This document shows, piece after piece, positions 48,696-61,246 of a stretch of DNA of 64,000 nt. This DNA is from Orthonyx spaldingii (lineage: Eukaryota > Chordata > Aves > Passeriformes > Orthonychidae). The notes beneath the pieces are model-generated. The model was not told where the DNA came from. It saw only the letters and a program-made list of their open reading frames with translations, and did no database searches. The DNA lies in the NCBI GenBank assembly GCA_013397795.1, contig VZTJ01000620.1:186001-250000 (forward strand), in the 5' to 3' direction. Each line of letters begins with the position of its first letter. The first letter of the stretch is position 1. Both the position numbers and the translations under genes were made by a program.

Positions 48696-50776
48696 CTACA
48701 GCATCATCAGAAATTGCTATCCTATTTTATAGATGTGCCAAAACAAACAAAAAAATTATGTAACATCCAGACAGTGGAGTAACTTCAATAGCAGATGTCT
48801 TTACACAAAATATTCTTCATTTGCCAAGTTAGACATGAGGCCTAATTTCATTTCTCCTAATTCCACTGATACTTGCTTGGAGAAACCAGCATCCGCACAA
48901 TTGTTACACTGAGTGAAAAAGCATCACTTTTGGCACAGGTTAAATATAATTACTGAACTGTTACCAGCAGAACATCAGCTTGACTTCTCAGTTTTCACCA
49001 AATTTGAGGTGCTTAATTAGGAAGAGGTGGGCTGTAACCTTCTTAGAAGAACCTACCTGGGGAAACACCTCTTGTATTCCTTCTAGCTGGAAATCTTGAA
49101 GTCCTGGAAACCTTTTTCACACCTCTTACCCCTCAAAAACTATACAATTTACAACTTTTTCCACGTGAAATATAGAAATGTGATGAACTGCAGAGAGAAA
49201 AACCGTCAAAAAGTATATCCCAAGTTTTCACGTGCAGGCTTGAAAAAACCTGAAGGAGTATAAAATTCTGATAGTACTACTGTCACTTCTGAACGCCAGA
49301 CTTTCAGGAAATCAGCTTAAATTTTAATCCTGACATCATCGTATAACCAAGGATCTCTCTTCATCTCAAGTGTTTTCTCCCGCCCACTTTCCCCACAGCA
49401 GTCACACGTCTGTGACTCACGTACTACACCAACAGTGCAAACTAAAAGAAAACATTTTTCCTGCTGCCATTTAGCCAGAGGTACTCCCACAGCTCTCCAG
49501 TCACAAGAGACTTGAGTAAGTCAGCCTTCTGGGGGGAAATGGGACTGTCTCTGCTATGCAGGATGAACTGAGGTATCACAATTAAATTTTGCGAAGAAAA
49601 AATCAGCCAGAGAATCTCTTAGAGTTGTATACCTGGAGCTAAGGGATCATGGATATGGTGCAATGAGAGAAATTATGAGTGAAGCAGATAAAACTTCAAT
49701 AAATGCAAGATTTTATTTTGCAAGGAGATCTCCAGGAGCAGATGGAAATTGGCAACATAAAAAGAAAATAAAAAAGCTCCTGAGCTTTGCTAAAGACATG
49801 AAGTGGTGAAGTGTCAGGAGGATGCCATGGGGAAGGAGAGGGATAATCTTGAGAAGCTTTACTGCCCATGAGCAGTAAAAATCAGGTTGTTTTTTGCATT
49901 GTAGAATTCTGTGCTGGATTGATAACAGGAAATTACCTTGTTGGCTAGAAGGCTGCTGGTCAGAAACAAATATTGATGAGAAAATCCTGGTCAAACACTG
50001 TAGGGCAGAGAAGTGCTGTTAGAGATATACAAGGGAATGTGGGGCCATTACAGGAATGAAGTCCAGAAGAGTTCAGCTTTGTTACTTTTAGCAAACCAGA
50101 GTCTGGGAAGGGGGAATATAATTGTTCTTTACATGTACATTGGGCATAAGTGGAAAAGGAAAGCTAAAATCTGTTTAAGCTGGTGCTTAATTAAGGTGCT
50201 AAATGATTACGTAGGCGAAAAAATTGCATTCCATGGCTTTGTTTTGTACATTCAAATTTATTGTTGGTTGGGGAAATTAACACTGGCTCTCAAATAGGAG
50301 TTAGAAACAAGCACTGTGAATCTCTGAGTCATTCAAGGTGGGAAATAGGTTATGTAAAATGCAGAGTGTCTTGTTGGTAACATGTGCAGGTGGCAATTCC
50401 CTGTGTGGCTCTCCTTTGTGAAAAGTGAATTTAAAAGAAAAGGGAGTTTACAAGAGAGGATTGAAGGGAACCACACACATTTTTTCCCCCCAGCAATTAC
50501 TGCACCAGTGCACTTAGCCACCAGAGAGTGCCTTTGTTTATTTTTCAGAAAGAGAATATCACATGGATGTGGATATGCAAGATCTGCTGAAATCAGAGAA
50601 GCTCTCTTCAGATCACATAAACTCAAAATTTGGCCCTTTCTCTTTGGGAAGAAAAGATTGCTCTTGTCATTTATTATTAACTGGCAATGCCTGTGATCCC
50701 AAGAAGGGTGTTCCAGGCTCAGCTGAGGCACTCAGAGAGGCAAGCACTCATCCAAGCACCAGTGAGGCCATCGTTA

Positions 50777-50825
50777 GGCTTGTGACAAAATTTTAAAGGC
50801 TTGTGACAAAATTTTAAAGGCTTGT
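50777..50825 (+). repeat. 21-bp tandem duplication
   Basis: GGCTTGTGACAAAATTTTAAA is repeated perfectly twice, followed by a partial third copy (GGCTTGT). It lies in unique intergenic DNA. Confidence 0.92.
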
Positions 50826-51033
50826 CAATTCTTGCAAATGCAGATGGTGCTTCATGCCTCCTCTTGTTTCCTGGGAGTTAGAAAGATGCTGTAAAGGCAG
50901 ACTGGTCCATGTCTTCCTCTGTGAATCCTGTTTGCTGTGCCATCATTTTGCAGGTGGGGAAAAGGGCAACCAGATTAGATCCAGGTTGTGATGGATAGGT
51001 TAACAGAAATGAGTGCAAACAAACACACAGGGG

Positions 51034-51073
51034 TTTTTTTGTTTGTTTGTTTGTTTTTTGTTTTTTTGTTTGG
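51034..51073 (+). repeat. (TTTG)n / T-rich low-complexity tract
   Basis: Irregular GTTT units and T-runs over 40 nt. Confidence 0.85.
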
Positions 51074-52104
51074 CTTAAGTAAATAGAAGTGGAAAAAATC
51101 TACTAGAATTCCCTTCTTAGGTTTTAATAAACTTGTCAGGATGCAGGTGATTTATGAGAGTTGGAAATTTCCATTCACATTGAACATGCATTTGTGCAGA
51201 CTGAGAGTTGTAGTGGAAGGAAGGAGGGAGCAGATCCTCCCACACAAAATTACCTCTGCTTCCTCAGGCCAGCATCCTGGTGGTTCTTGTAGGCTGGTGC
51301 TGCATTTCCCAGCTGCTCTCACCTTCAGGCTGGGCAGGGATTTGTCTGTCCCCATTTGATGATCATTGCTGAATTTATTTCAGATGCAGGGCAGCAAGAA
51401 ATCTCTAGAAGTCTGGGGCTAGGAATCAGAGTATTTCTTAGCCTAAAAGTCCTGTGGCAGCAGTGAAACCATCCTGATTCTTGACTTATCCTTTGCTTAT
51501 GCACTTTATGTGTCTGTGCTTTATTTAACACCCTCATCTTTGACAGGAGTTTGACAGCAAGACCTGCAGATAAGGTTTTGTTTGACTTGCAGAGGCAGCA
51601 TGATGGCAATGGAGAAGGAATTTCTCTAGGAGAGGAGAGAGCCCTGTGGAGGACCTTTCATGTAGGAGTCACCAGACATCTTCTTTTAAGTGTTAAAGGA
51701 CTGAAATTCCTGTGCAACTCTGTAGAACTGTTTTAAGCGAAGCCCTGGCTTGAAAAATCTGCTGAAAAAAATAAGTTACAATTTCATATCAGAAGTCCTG
51801 ATTTTGGGGCTGTTTTCACAGGGAAAAAAAAAATAGGAGGTTATATAGTTAATAAAGAAACAGGAAAATTACTATTATTTTTCCACTAAAATCTGTTATT
51901 CCACTGATGCATTTGTACAAAGCTGTGCCACCACAACTGCGGGACCATAATATATTTTTTTAAAAAGTGAAGGATGGGTAAATATTCTATCTAGAAATGT
52001 TTTATTGCTTGAAAAGAAACAAACCTATAATTCTTCCTCAAGAATAATTCCCAGTTGAGGGGCTAAACTAACCAGGAGAATGGAATACTTTGGTATTACA
52101 GTGC

Positions 52105-52170
52105 TGGGTTAATGTTTGGACTCAATGATCTTAGAGGTCTTTTCCAACCTCAGCGATTCTGTGATTCTCA
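52105..52170 (+). repeat. CR1 LINE 3' terminus, sense
   Basis: GACTCAATGATCTTAGAGGT, CTTTTCCAACCTCAG, then CGATTCTGTGATTCT: the intact sense terminus of a CR1 subfamily, very short. Confidence 0.88.
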
Positions 52171-55084
52171 ATCTTGTTTACTTGGCCCAGAGCTGCCTGA
52201 ATTTCAGTCAGGTACAAAACTGCACCTGTCAAGTTCACTGAGGCCTGAGTCTTGCTCAAGACTTGAGAAGATACTCAGAGAAAGAGGACCTCCCTTTCTT
52301 CCTAGCAGAGTTTAATTGTTAATTATTCAATTGGCTGTCATGCAATGAACAGATGACTTTTTTCCCCCTAAAGCCAAGTAAAATAGGTCTTCCACTATTC
52401 CAGGGATAACTGTGTTCACCCAGAGAATGGTATTTTGCCTGCAGGGAAATGAAGACATGGATCCATCTATTTTGGGGATGAACTGGAGACACTTTGCACA
52501 TTGAAACCACAGAAGAGCTTTGCTCCAGTCCTCAAGGCAGGGTGCCCTGATTTGCCCCATCCCTTGCAAACATCAGGAGGAGGGATGGGAAGATGCTCCC
52601 CTCGCTTGGGATCAGGTTCTGTGCAGGTGCCTGGCACACAGATCATTTAACACCTGGCTGTTCTTGGCACAGTTCAATTTCCAAAGCAATTTCTCAGAGT
52701 GCTGGAGGTGAAGGATGGCCCCACCTTTGCTGATGGCCCCTTGCTGAGCCATAAATTGATCCTGATTTGGAACGGGGAAGGTCTCCAGGAACAGCCTGGC
52801 GAGGTGGCAGCAGCTGTAAATATGATGGAAGGAAAGGGGCCATCTCCTATCAAGCTGATTGTCTCCAGAGGAAAGTTGCAGCACTTTTTATTAGACTTTT
52901 TTAGATAATTGAAAAGAGGTGAGGCCATCCTGCTGGTTCTTTGTCTCCATGAGCCTGTTTCACACAGAAATGATCAGCAGTGCCACCTGATATACCCTCA
53001 CACAATCACTACTCTGTCTTCAGTTTTGAATTGAGGAAATCTGTACTTAGACCCCCCTGTGGTAACTGGAAAACACAGATGGCTGCATTTAAACACATCC
53101 ATGGGAAAGGCCCAAAATGCAACTCAACTGCAATGTGCAGGCTTGGGAGAGAAAATAAAGCATGTAAGCTGTATTACTAATACTTTTTAAACTTCCATGT
53201 TTTAAAAGGTTGGGATGCCAGCATAGTCTCCAAGGCCAGAAATTATTTCTTTTAACTGCTAGGACCTAGAAGTACTGTAGGCACTGGGTTTTGTGAAATG
53301 ACCGTTTCCTTGTACTGCACATGTTTGCTCATGTGGGAATGTTTGGAGCCAAGGATTAATAGGGAAAATGGGTATTATTTTAACTTACTATTTTAAATGT
53401 TTTTTGTTTAAATATCTGCCTAAGAAAACATGGCTCATGTTATTCCCATGGTTGCAGTGGCCATGGATAGTCTTTTTCTCTTTACTGGGGTAATGTAAAA
53501 GACCTAAAATCCAAAGGGAAAAGTCACAGCAAGCCTTTGGTGGGGAAGGGCCATGCGTAGGCCATGTATTTCTAGATGAGGTGGCTGCCATGGTTATTAA
53601 TGCATTTCCTCCTTGTCTTTTTGGTTTTTCTATCACATATGGGGCCATCTGGTTCCTCTGCGGGACTCCCAAGACTTTTTGGCAAGCACGCCTGTGAAGG
53701 TGTCTAGGGTTTTTCCTCTTTGAGCCTTTCTGCTGCATCTCATTTCTGGAAACCTTGCTCAAGAAAAGAGAGAGAGCGGCAGCCTCTACCTGTCACACAA
53801 ACCCCGCTGTCACCAGCGTTGACGTTGTAGGGCAGCACTGGGAAAATCCTCCTTCACCTACAAGTCTGGTGGCACATTAAGGAAGTGACTGTGCCTTGCA
53901 CTGTGGCTCAGTGGCAGGTGGTGAGAGACAGATGCTCCTTGTCCCCTCGGCCTCTGAAGTGATCATGTGGCCTGGGATCTGAAGGCAGAAGGAAATTTAA
54001 AATGTGCTCAGAGCACAAATTCATTCCTTTCGGGTCTTGAGAGGTTAGAAGCTCTTGAACTGTCTTGAATGTTAATTTTTTTCCCCTGCGCCGTACCAGA
54101 CAAGAACCTGCTTATGGAGCTGTTGGCCTTTCTTGGAAGATAAATGTGACCTATTGAATCCCATTTATCATGGTGACTGCTGTAAGAAACACAGCCTGCT
54201 GCCAGGGTACCTGGATGGATTACAGGGATGCAAAACTGGAACAATTCAGCAATCAGCAACTCGGTGTGAAGGCCTTCCTGAAAGAGATGAAGTAATGACT
54301 AAAAACAGAATAAATTTGTTTCAGGAGGCAAGATTAATCATCATGCAGGGGAAGGATTGCTTCAAGTGCAAGCAAGGAAATTGCACTATGAGTAATAAAG
54401 TTGCCCAGAGAAAAAAGCACCAAATAAACTAAGTACCAGGAGACACATTTCCAACAAGTTTTATCTGTCTCTCAAATGCCCCTCTTTGAGATGTAGGGGC
54501 AGATGTGGCTGAGCAGTCTCCAGGGATGGATCCCACACTGCCTCTGGTTATCGCTCCAAATTGTCCAATTTCAGAGCGTTCAAAACTTCCCATGGCTGTT
54601 AAATCTGTTCAACTGTAATGGAAAGTTGTTCTTGTCTAACAAAACATGTTTCTTGTAACTAGTGAGGATTTGGCACAGCTTGTGCTTGTACATGTGCATC
54701 ACACAATATTCACTTCTGGAGGCCTCAGCTGTCAGAATAAGGACTGGATGGGATGAGCTGCCCTGTTGCCTTTGGGATGAGTTTCAGGGCAGCTTGGTTT
54801 CAAATGCTGCACATTTATAATGTCCTTTGAAGAGCTTTTAACCAGGAGGTCAGAAAAAGGCATTCACAGATCAGACAAATGGCTTGGGGTGACATGAGCT
54901 GTTCCATGAGATGTGAGATGGTCTGGAAACACTTTGGCAGTCAATGTCCACAATCTCAGCACTCTGCCCTCCTGGCCACTGTCAGGCTGCAGTTCATCCC
55001 GTGCCCAAAGGAGCCAGGGGGGCTGAGCAGGGATTTCAAGTGGGACAAAGCAGTGACTCTGCTGTGTCCACGACAGTGATGCCA

Positions 55085-55243
55085 GTGAACAGGGAAGTGA
55101 TGGAGTCAAAATCCCTGCAGGGATTTAAAAGGTGTCTGGATGTGGCACTCAGTGGTTTAATGGTCGGCTTGGCAGTGCTGGGGAACTGCTGGACTTGATG
55201 ATCTTAAAGGTCTTTTCCAACCTAAATAGTTTCATGATTTTTG
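55085..55243 (+). repeat. CR1 LINE 3' fragment, sense
   Basis: GGAGTCAAAATCCCTGCAGG, GATTTAAAAGGTGTCTGGAT, then GATGATCTTAAAGGTCTTTT and CCAACCTAAATAGTTTCATG. Confidence 0.88.
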
Positions 55244-55737
55244 AGGACATGGTGTGCAAGCAGTGCTCTGCTTGCAGGGGAGATGAGCTGGGGCTGTTCT
55301 GAGGCCAGAAGTTTGTGCCTGTGGCAATGAGTGGGAGAGTCCAGGAGGGATGGAAAAGGGTCAGCTGACTTTTTTTTTGCCTATTACCTTAATTTTTATG
55401 CCACTTTTAAAAGGCATAATTAGGAGAAAAGGCATGATTAGGAGACAAAATTTCAGCAGTGAAGAGGTTGGGATAAAAGTCTGGCTGGATTTTGCAGGAG
55501 CATGTGGGAAAAATGGCAAGACTTTTCAGAGTCTTTTTTCTTAATAAAACCCCTGCATTTGAGAAAGCTGTCCTTCACTAAAGTGAGTTTATGGCCAGCA
55601 TTTATTTTTGGTTTGAGAACAGGCATAGAAGGAAATTGAAAATATCTAAATGCTTTATCTCAATTTTTATTTTTTTTTTCCTGAATGAGATGTTAAATCT
55701 AGGAAACAGGTATTTCAAGAAAGCAAGTGAAAGAGAC

Positions 55738-55868
55738 CTTTTAGTGCCTTTCAGTCCCTGGAAGAGGCCACAAGAGACCTGCAGAGGGGCTGTTGACAAG
55801 GGCCTGGAGGGACAGCACCAGGGGCAGTGGCTTCCCACTGACAGGAGGCAGAACTTAAGTTGGATTTT
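55738..55868 (+). repeat. CR1 LINE internal fragment, sense
   Basis: GACAAGGGCCTGGAGGGACA, then GGGGCAGTGGCTTCCCACTG and ACAGGAGGCAGAACTTAAGT corresponds to the part of CR1 also seen in the copy at 21808. The 3' terminus is missing. Confidence 0.75.
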
Positions 55869-56828
55869 ATCATGTATCTTCGTTTATGCACAATATGCCT
55901 TAAATTTTGTGATGTTTCTGGGGAAAATAACTCACAGCTCTATAGATCTGAAGGTGGCAAAAAAAGATTTGTGATTTCAGACTGCTGTTGTTAGAAAGAA
56001 TTGCCTGGCATTGCTACAAATTGGTGAAGCTGGGGCAAATTCTGTCCTTCCAGGACAGCAACTGTGCTGTTTCCTGCATATATGGACTTGTTTTCCAACA
56101 TTTCTCCATTGATATTTCACAGAAGATGCCATGCCAGCAGCTGGTCATCATCAGGGATGAAGATGGGCAGGTAGGGCTGAGGTTGGAGCTTCTCCTGCCC
56201 TCTGTTCCCACCAACTGTGGATAAAGATCCCATGGTCATGGGGCAGCTGTTCATTTTCAAACAAGTTAGTCAGTCAAATTAAAACCAGAGCTCTCATCTC
56301 AGCTGGCTGAGTGCCTCATCTTCACTAAAAATTCACTTATTCATGGATTACAAATTTTCTTTTTCCCCCTCCTATGAGGATTTAGGCTCTGTTACAAAAT
56401 CAGGGTATAAAAAAAAATTTCATGCCTCTGTAACAGGTACAATAATATTTTGGATGAATTCAAATCCCTGCAATTATTATTCTGGCTCAAACTAAATTAA
56501 AATTTACAACACAAAGGGTAGCTTCTGGACTAATGTAAATCTCACTTCAGGCTTTGACGAATCCGGATTAGTGTTTTCCGTTGGAAAAGGACGTAATGAA
56601 GGCATGACTGCCTGGAAAAATGCTAAAGATTAGCTACACGCTGCTTAAGAGGAAATTATTTTGATCCACAGCTTTTACTTCAGTTTAATAACCTCTGTAT
56701 ACTTCTCTGAATGGCTATTTTAAAAGATTAACTCAGCAGAATTTAAGTTGGAAGCATTTTGTCACTGAAAATTTTACCAGGTCCTGTGGACTTCAAACAT
56801 CAGTCGTGCATCTGCCTTTTCTGTGCAC

Positions 56829-56848
56829 CAGGAGGAGGAGGAGGAGGA
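56829..56848 (+). repeat. (GGA)n run
   Basis: Five to six GGA units. Confidence 0.85.
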
Positions 56849-56994
56849 GTGTGAAAGATGCTGACCTACTTTAGAACAAGAGAAATAATTAAAAAAATAA
56901 ATCCTTCTCTTTCAGAATGATTCTTGCAGAACAATAGAGCAGTATCTGACACTTAGAAACCATACATTCTCTTTTCATTGTGTTTTTCATTTAG

Positions 56995-57080
56995 GAAAAC
57001 ACTTGGAAAATGAAGGCTCTGCATTCAGCGGGGAAATTGCGCAGTGTCTTGGAGGTGCTGTTTCTGCTATTAAGATACTG
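56995..57080 (+). CDS. CCDC175: Candidate internal exon of CCDC175 (coiled-coil domain protein), early part
   Basis: The acceptor TTTTTCATTTAG (AG at 56993-56994) and donor GTATGG (57081) bracket 86 nt. Read after two bases, the exon gives 28 codons without a stop: KHLENEGSAFSGEIA, then QCLGGAVSAIKIL, ending in phase 0. The heptad-like spacing of L, I and V fits a helical coiled coil. From memory it aligns without gaps to the N-terminal helix of mammalian CCDC175 (shared L, E, L, A, K and L at corresponding places, roughly 6 of 28), and CCDC175 is the next gene after RTN1 on the same strand in mammals. The weak identity means this is a tentative call. The exon bearing the start codon was not found upstream. 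It may be a chance open exon. Confidence 0.42.
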
Positions 57081-57771
57081 GTATGGAAAATTTAATATTT
57101 CGTTTCAAACATATGGGAATAAATTAGTTGGTAACCGTGGAATTAATCTTTCACAGTTGTACCATTAGAAGTGTTCTCTTGTGTGAATTAAGAGAGAGAG
57201 AGAGAGGCAGTTTGGGGTGAAGGGGAGGTGCCTGCCTGCAGAGGTTTGGCTGTCACAGAACAAACCAACCTGACCAGGGAAGATGGCACAGCTGACCCCA
57301 GCCTTGGCTCACCTGGAGGGCTTTTAATGGGGGAGCAGAAGATGTCATTTGTACCTTATAGGGACCAGGGGAATTTGAGGTGTGCCTACACTTCTGTTGG
57401 AGTTTGGTCAGTGAAGTAAATTGTGACTCAGGGCTGAAGTTCTCCTCTCAACTCTGTTGTGGTTTCATTGTTTGCTTTTGTGCAAGTGCAGGCTCTGGAT
57501 CTGCAGTGACTCAGTGGGAGCACCACGAAAATCACATGAAGGCAAATGTCTGCTTGTGCAGAGCTTTCTGCATCACAAGGACCTTGATGCTGTCGGTGCT
57601 AAGGAGGAAAACAGTGCTCCCCTCCCTCAGTGCTGCTGTGAGGATGCACCCACTGCTGTTCATGGGTTCTGTAGATGCACAGAGCTCAGCAGGAGGGTGG
57701 TTTGCCCTGTGACTGGGTGCAAAGTGATTTTTAAAATGTTTTGTCTTTCCTTGAAACATTTCCATTGTGTG

Positions 57772-57906
57772 ATTCATAGAAACATAGAATACCTTGAGTT
57801 GAAAGTGAAACACAAAGTGCATCATGTCCAGCCCCTGGCCCTGCACAGGGCATCCCCAAGAATTCCACCACGGGCCTGAGAGTGTTGTCCAAACACCTCT
57901 TGAACG
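57772..57906 (-). repeat. CR1 LINE 3' fragment
   Basis: ATTCATAGAAACATAGAATA, then GGCCCTGCACAGGGCATCCC and GAGAGTGTTGTCCAAACACC: the same subfamily as the copy at 30078. Confidence 0.9.
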
Positions 57907-58446
57907 GTGACTGCTTGATAATGAAAGACCTGGCAGCAATTACGAGCTGGGGATGGCTGCTCACAGGTAAGTGCTGTAAGACCTCTGAAGCCAATAAAGC
58001 CAGAGTGGCTTCAAACAGAAGGTGTTTTAAAAGCATCTCCATAATGTATTTATCCACATTATGCAGGTGTAAATCTTCTAAACGTTCCCTTTCTCCTTCA
58101 GTGGGTCTCTAAATCATCTGTTTCAGGCCGGCTCTGCATTAGTCTATCAGGCAAGTGTTTTATGCAATGTACTGAAATCATAAAGCTGTTTTCTTTTTCA
58201 CCGCTTCAGCTAATTGAGGATGTAACTCACAGGAAAATTAGAACCTTTTACACATTTATTTTACACCTCTAAATATTTCACCTTGCCAAAAGGAAAGGAG
58301 AGTAATTTATGCTCATGCATGCAGAACTGGCTCTGCAGCCAGCAAAGCTCAACAGTATCATTTCTTTCCACAGTGTCTCAGCAGGTGATTGTAACCACCA
58401 GAAAAACTGAAGAAGAAAGATTGAATTGTATTTATGCATAAGTTGT

Positions 58447-58582
58447 GATGCCTTAAAGACCATCTGGTTCCACGGCAGGGACAACCTCCACTGTCCCAGG
58501 TTTATCCAAGCCCCATCCAACCTGACCTTGAGCACTTCCAGGGATGGGACAGCCACAGCTTCTCTGGGCAGCTTGTTGAGCA
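58447..58582 (-). repeat. CR1 LINE fragment lacking its terminus
   Basis: CTTAAAGACCATCTGGTTCC, CCATCCAACCTGACCTTGAG and CAGGGATGGGACAGCCACAG. The terminal AATCACAGAATG portion is absent. Confidence 0.88.
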
Positions 58583-58971
58583 AGGTGAGCAAGGGGAATG
58601 ATTTACCTAAACATGGAAAACATCCAGTATCAAATTATTAAAAAAAAAAATTGTCAGGAAAAAGTGCTTTTTCATCAGTTGTATTACTTCATTCTCACTT
58701 GTGGATTTTTTTAATTGTCAGGAAGAAATTTGAAGGCATATGCTTGAAGTCTAGAAGAGACTATAAATAGCAGCAATCTTTGCTTCAGAATGCAGAATTT
58801 TCCAGGAGAGATTATTGCAGAGATAGCAGGTAGTATTGACTTAATTAGCCCCAAAACCCACTCCCCCCCCCCCAAAAAAAAACCAAACAAAAAAACCACA
58901 AGAGAATTGAATTTTGTGTTCATTTAAACAATTTGAAATATTCTGTAAAATACATCTTACTGCTGATAATT

Positions 58972-58989
58972 AATAATAATAATAATAAT
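58972..58989 (+). repeat. (AAT)n microsatellite
   Basis: Six AAT units. Confidence 0.85.
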
Positions 58990-59309
58990 GTTATTAATGG
59001 AAGAAGATGGGTGTTTGCTGATGTGTGATACTCTGAGGGTTAATCTCTCACTTAAGAGTGTAAATGAGAGACATCTTCTCTGAAGGCCCTGCATGAGCAC
59101 TGGAGAACTGCAGCATTCCCTTCTGATCCCAGCTCTGTGCTGCACCTCCCCTCTGTGTGAGGCAGGGATAATGGAACTTACCTGATGTGACTTTGCCTCT
59201 GGGTGGGGTTCACCTGTCCCAATGCTTGTCACCTGTCCCTTTCGGACAGAGAGAGAGAGGTATTTTCAGATCCTTCATCCTGGAATAGTTGCTTAAAGCA
59301 AGTCAGAAG

Positions 59310-59665
59310 AATCAGAATCGTTTAGGTAGGAAAAGACCTCTAAGATCATCAAGTCCAACCATCCTGCCAGCACTGCCCAGGCCACCACTAACCCATGTCC
59401 CCAAGTGCCACATCCACACATTTTTTTAATCCCTCCAAGGATGGTGACTCCACCACTGCCCTGGGCTTGACAACCCTTTTAGAGGAGAAATTTTCCCCAA
59501 ATACCCAATCTAAACCACCCCTGGCACAGCTTGAGGCCATTTCCTCCTGTCCTGCCCCTTGTTCCCTGGAAGCAGAGCCTGACCCCCACCTGGCTGCACC
59601 TCCTGCCAGGGAGTTGCAGAGAGTGAGAAAGGCTCTCCCTGAGCCTCCTTTTCTCCAGGCTGGAG
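59310..59665 (-). repeat. CR1 LINE 3' fragment
   Basis: AATCAGAATCGTTTAGGTAG, GATCATCAAGTCCAACCATC, CTCCAAGGATGGTGACTCCA and TCCTTTTCTCCAGGCTGGAG. A subfamily distinct from the CCAACCCCCTGCC type. Confidence 0.92.
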
Positions 59666-60844
59666 CTGGAGCTCATCATGAGCTGGAAGTTCCTCTTTCT
59701 CTCCATTGTCTATGACAGGTGGCTAAAGCCTCAGCTCAAATGTAGATATCCACATGAAATAAAGTTTGAGGTCTGTTTCTCTTCTTTTCACTCAGGTATG
59801 GCTTGACTTGTAGGATGACCAAGGCCTATTCTGCTACCACCCCTCTCTTTGCACTGTGGCCACAAAACAAGTTGTTCAGGGAGCTGATAGAGATGAAAGG
59901 CAGGGTTTATTTTTCTTGGGAGAAGCACTGGAGTTGGAGTTCTTTGTCCAGCTGACCATGAGGCTGCATGATTGTTTGTAGTGGCACAGGAGGAGGGATG
60001 GGAATGTGGCAGGGTGGCCAGGGAGAGCAGGATCAGCTTTTTCTGAATACTACAGAGTTAGATCAGCTTTCAATTCATCAAGAAACAGCAACCAGGCCTA
60101 TTCTTTTTTTTTTTCTCTTTTTCTTTTTTTTCCCCCCACAGCTGTGTTTGATGTTTGTTGTTTACTTTCTTGTAGGCAGTTCCCTCCCTCACCTCTCTCT
60201 GCCCACAGCATGTGGCTGCTTGGCAGCCAGAAGGTTGTTTGTACTTTTTGCTCCCATCCTGCACTCCCTGAGTGTTTGGTTTTTTTTTGTAGGGCTGGAT
60301 GTGCCCTGGTGTGTCTCTTATCTCTGAAGCTGAAGAGGTGCTGTAGTACAACACCCCTGCACAGAGAGGCTTCATCCCCAGTGCCTCCATGCACTTCCCT
60401 TTCACACAGCAGTGGCTCTTCTGGGAGAAAAAATCCTGAATTTCAAGCCAGGTGCTCCTGCTGCTTACTCTTGGCTGCCACAGCTCATTGTGCAGAAGAT
60501 TTTTCGGGGAGGAAAGGTGTAATTTCTATCAATTCACTTTATGTCTAGTGAGTTTCTTAGATAAACAGCATGAAAAAGAGCAGTTGTTCAGTGAGAACAC
60601 AGCAGGCTTCTTCTCGTTGATAAATGCAGGTGACTCAGGGAAAATGTGGTAAGAGTAAACTACTGGAATAAGTATGTGATTTCTGGGATGTTAGTGTCTT
60701 AGAATCACAGCTATCCTTTACCAGCTGACAGCTTCAATAGTAGAGAAATAAAGATATAAATCAATCCCTTAACACATTATCTTATATATCTAAATAGCTT
60801 TTTATAGCTAAGAGGCTTCTGCATGTTTTGCATTTATTTTTTAG

Positions 60845-60999
60845 CCCCTGTTGCTGCTGCACATGAATCTAGTGCAGCTCAGACACATCAGCTGCAGCTT
60901 GCTGTGCTTGTGGAATTGAATTCCTGCAAAGAAGAGAGGCAAAGAAACCCTTTGGAAAGAGAGAACGCTGCACTGTGGCATGCGTGGAAAATTGCACTG
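60845..60999 (+). CDS. CCDC175: Candidate internal exon of CCDC175, coiled-coil segment
   Basis: A strong polypyrimidine acceptor (TGCATTTATTTTTTAG, AG at 60843-60844) and donor GTGAGA (61000) bracket 155 nt that stay open in one frame. After two bases it encodes PVAAAHESSAAQTHQ, then LQLAVLVELNSCKEERQRN, then PLERENAALWHAWKIAL. The VELNSCK...R...LERE pattern lines up, with one gap, with the segment of mammalian CCDC175 that follows its early LP motif (E-I-N-T-x-K, then R and E-x-E at like spacing, recalled from memory). The entry phase does not fit the exon at 56995 directly, so an intervening exon of length 1 modulo 3 would be needed; I did not find it. The charged, Leu/Ala-rich composition suits a coiled-coil protein of unknown biochemical role. 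Confidence 0.45.
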
Positions 61000-61246
61000 G
61001 TGAGATTGTTAAGGAGAACAGAAATATTTTCAAAACATGGTGAACAGTGCTTGGCCCTCACCCCTGCAGCTCACTGCTGATGTTCCTAAGCAACTCTCTG
61101 CTGCAGCAGCAAGAGGTTTTTAACATCTTTTTTTCTGGAAGAGCAGAGCCTGCCTGCTGCTGCCTGCCTTCCACAGCCCTGGTGAGCTCGCTCAGGGAAA
61201 ACTGGGATTTTAACAATTCGTGTTAAGGGACTGCTGCAGACAAAAA

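Larger units (their letters stand above)
43511..56994. other. Intergenic region between RTN1 and candidate CCDC175
   Basis: No coding frame with recognisable homology was found. The stretch contains CR1 fragments at 48214-48695, 52105-52170, 55085-55243 and 55738-55868, a 21-bp tandem duplication at 50777, a TTTG-rich tract at 51034 and a GGA run at 56829-56848. A first exon of CCDC175 may lie here but I could not identify it. Confidence 0.55.
57081..60844. other. Probable intron(s) of candidate CCDC175, CR1-rich
   Basis: This stretch holds three CR1 fragments (57772, 58447, 59310) and an AAT tract, with no clear additional exon. Several acceptor-like sites were read in all phases but met stops quickly. 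An exon of about 85 nt linking the two candidates is predicted but not seen. Confidence 0.4.

Noticed and set aside
54133..54432. 99-codon frame with several Cys (GKDCFKCKQGNC)
   Set aside because: The Cys spacing hints at a zinc knuckle, but the frame starts with a non-ATG codon, has no partner motif (no His in place) and no splice support.
56123..56170. 48-nt exon-like block (acceptor TTTCACAG, donor GTAGGG) encoding KMPCQQLVIIRDEDGQ
   Set aside because: Tempting as the exon before 56995, but its exit phase does not match the entry phase there and similarity to CCDC175 is too short to count.
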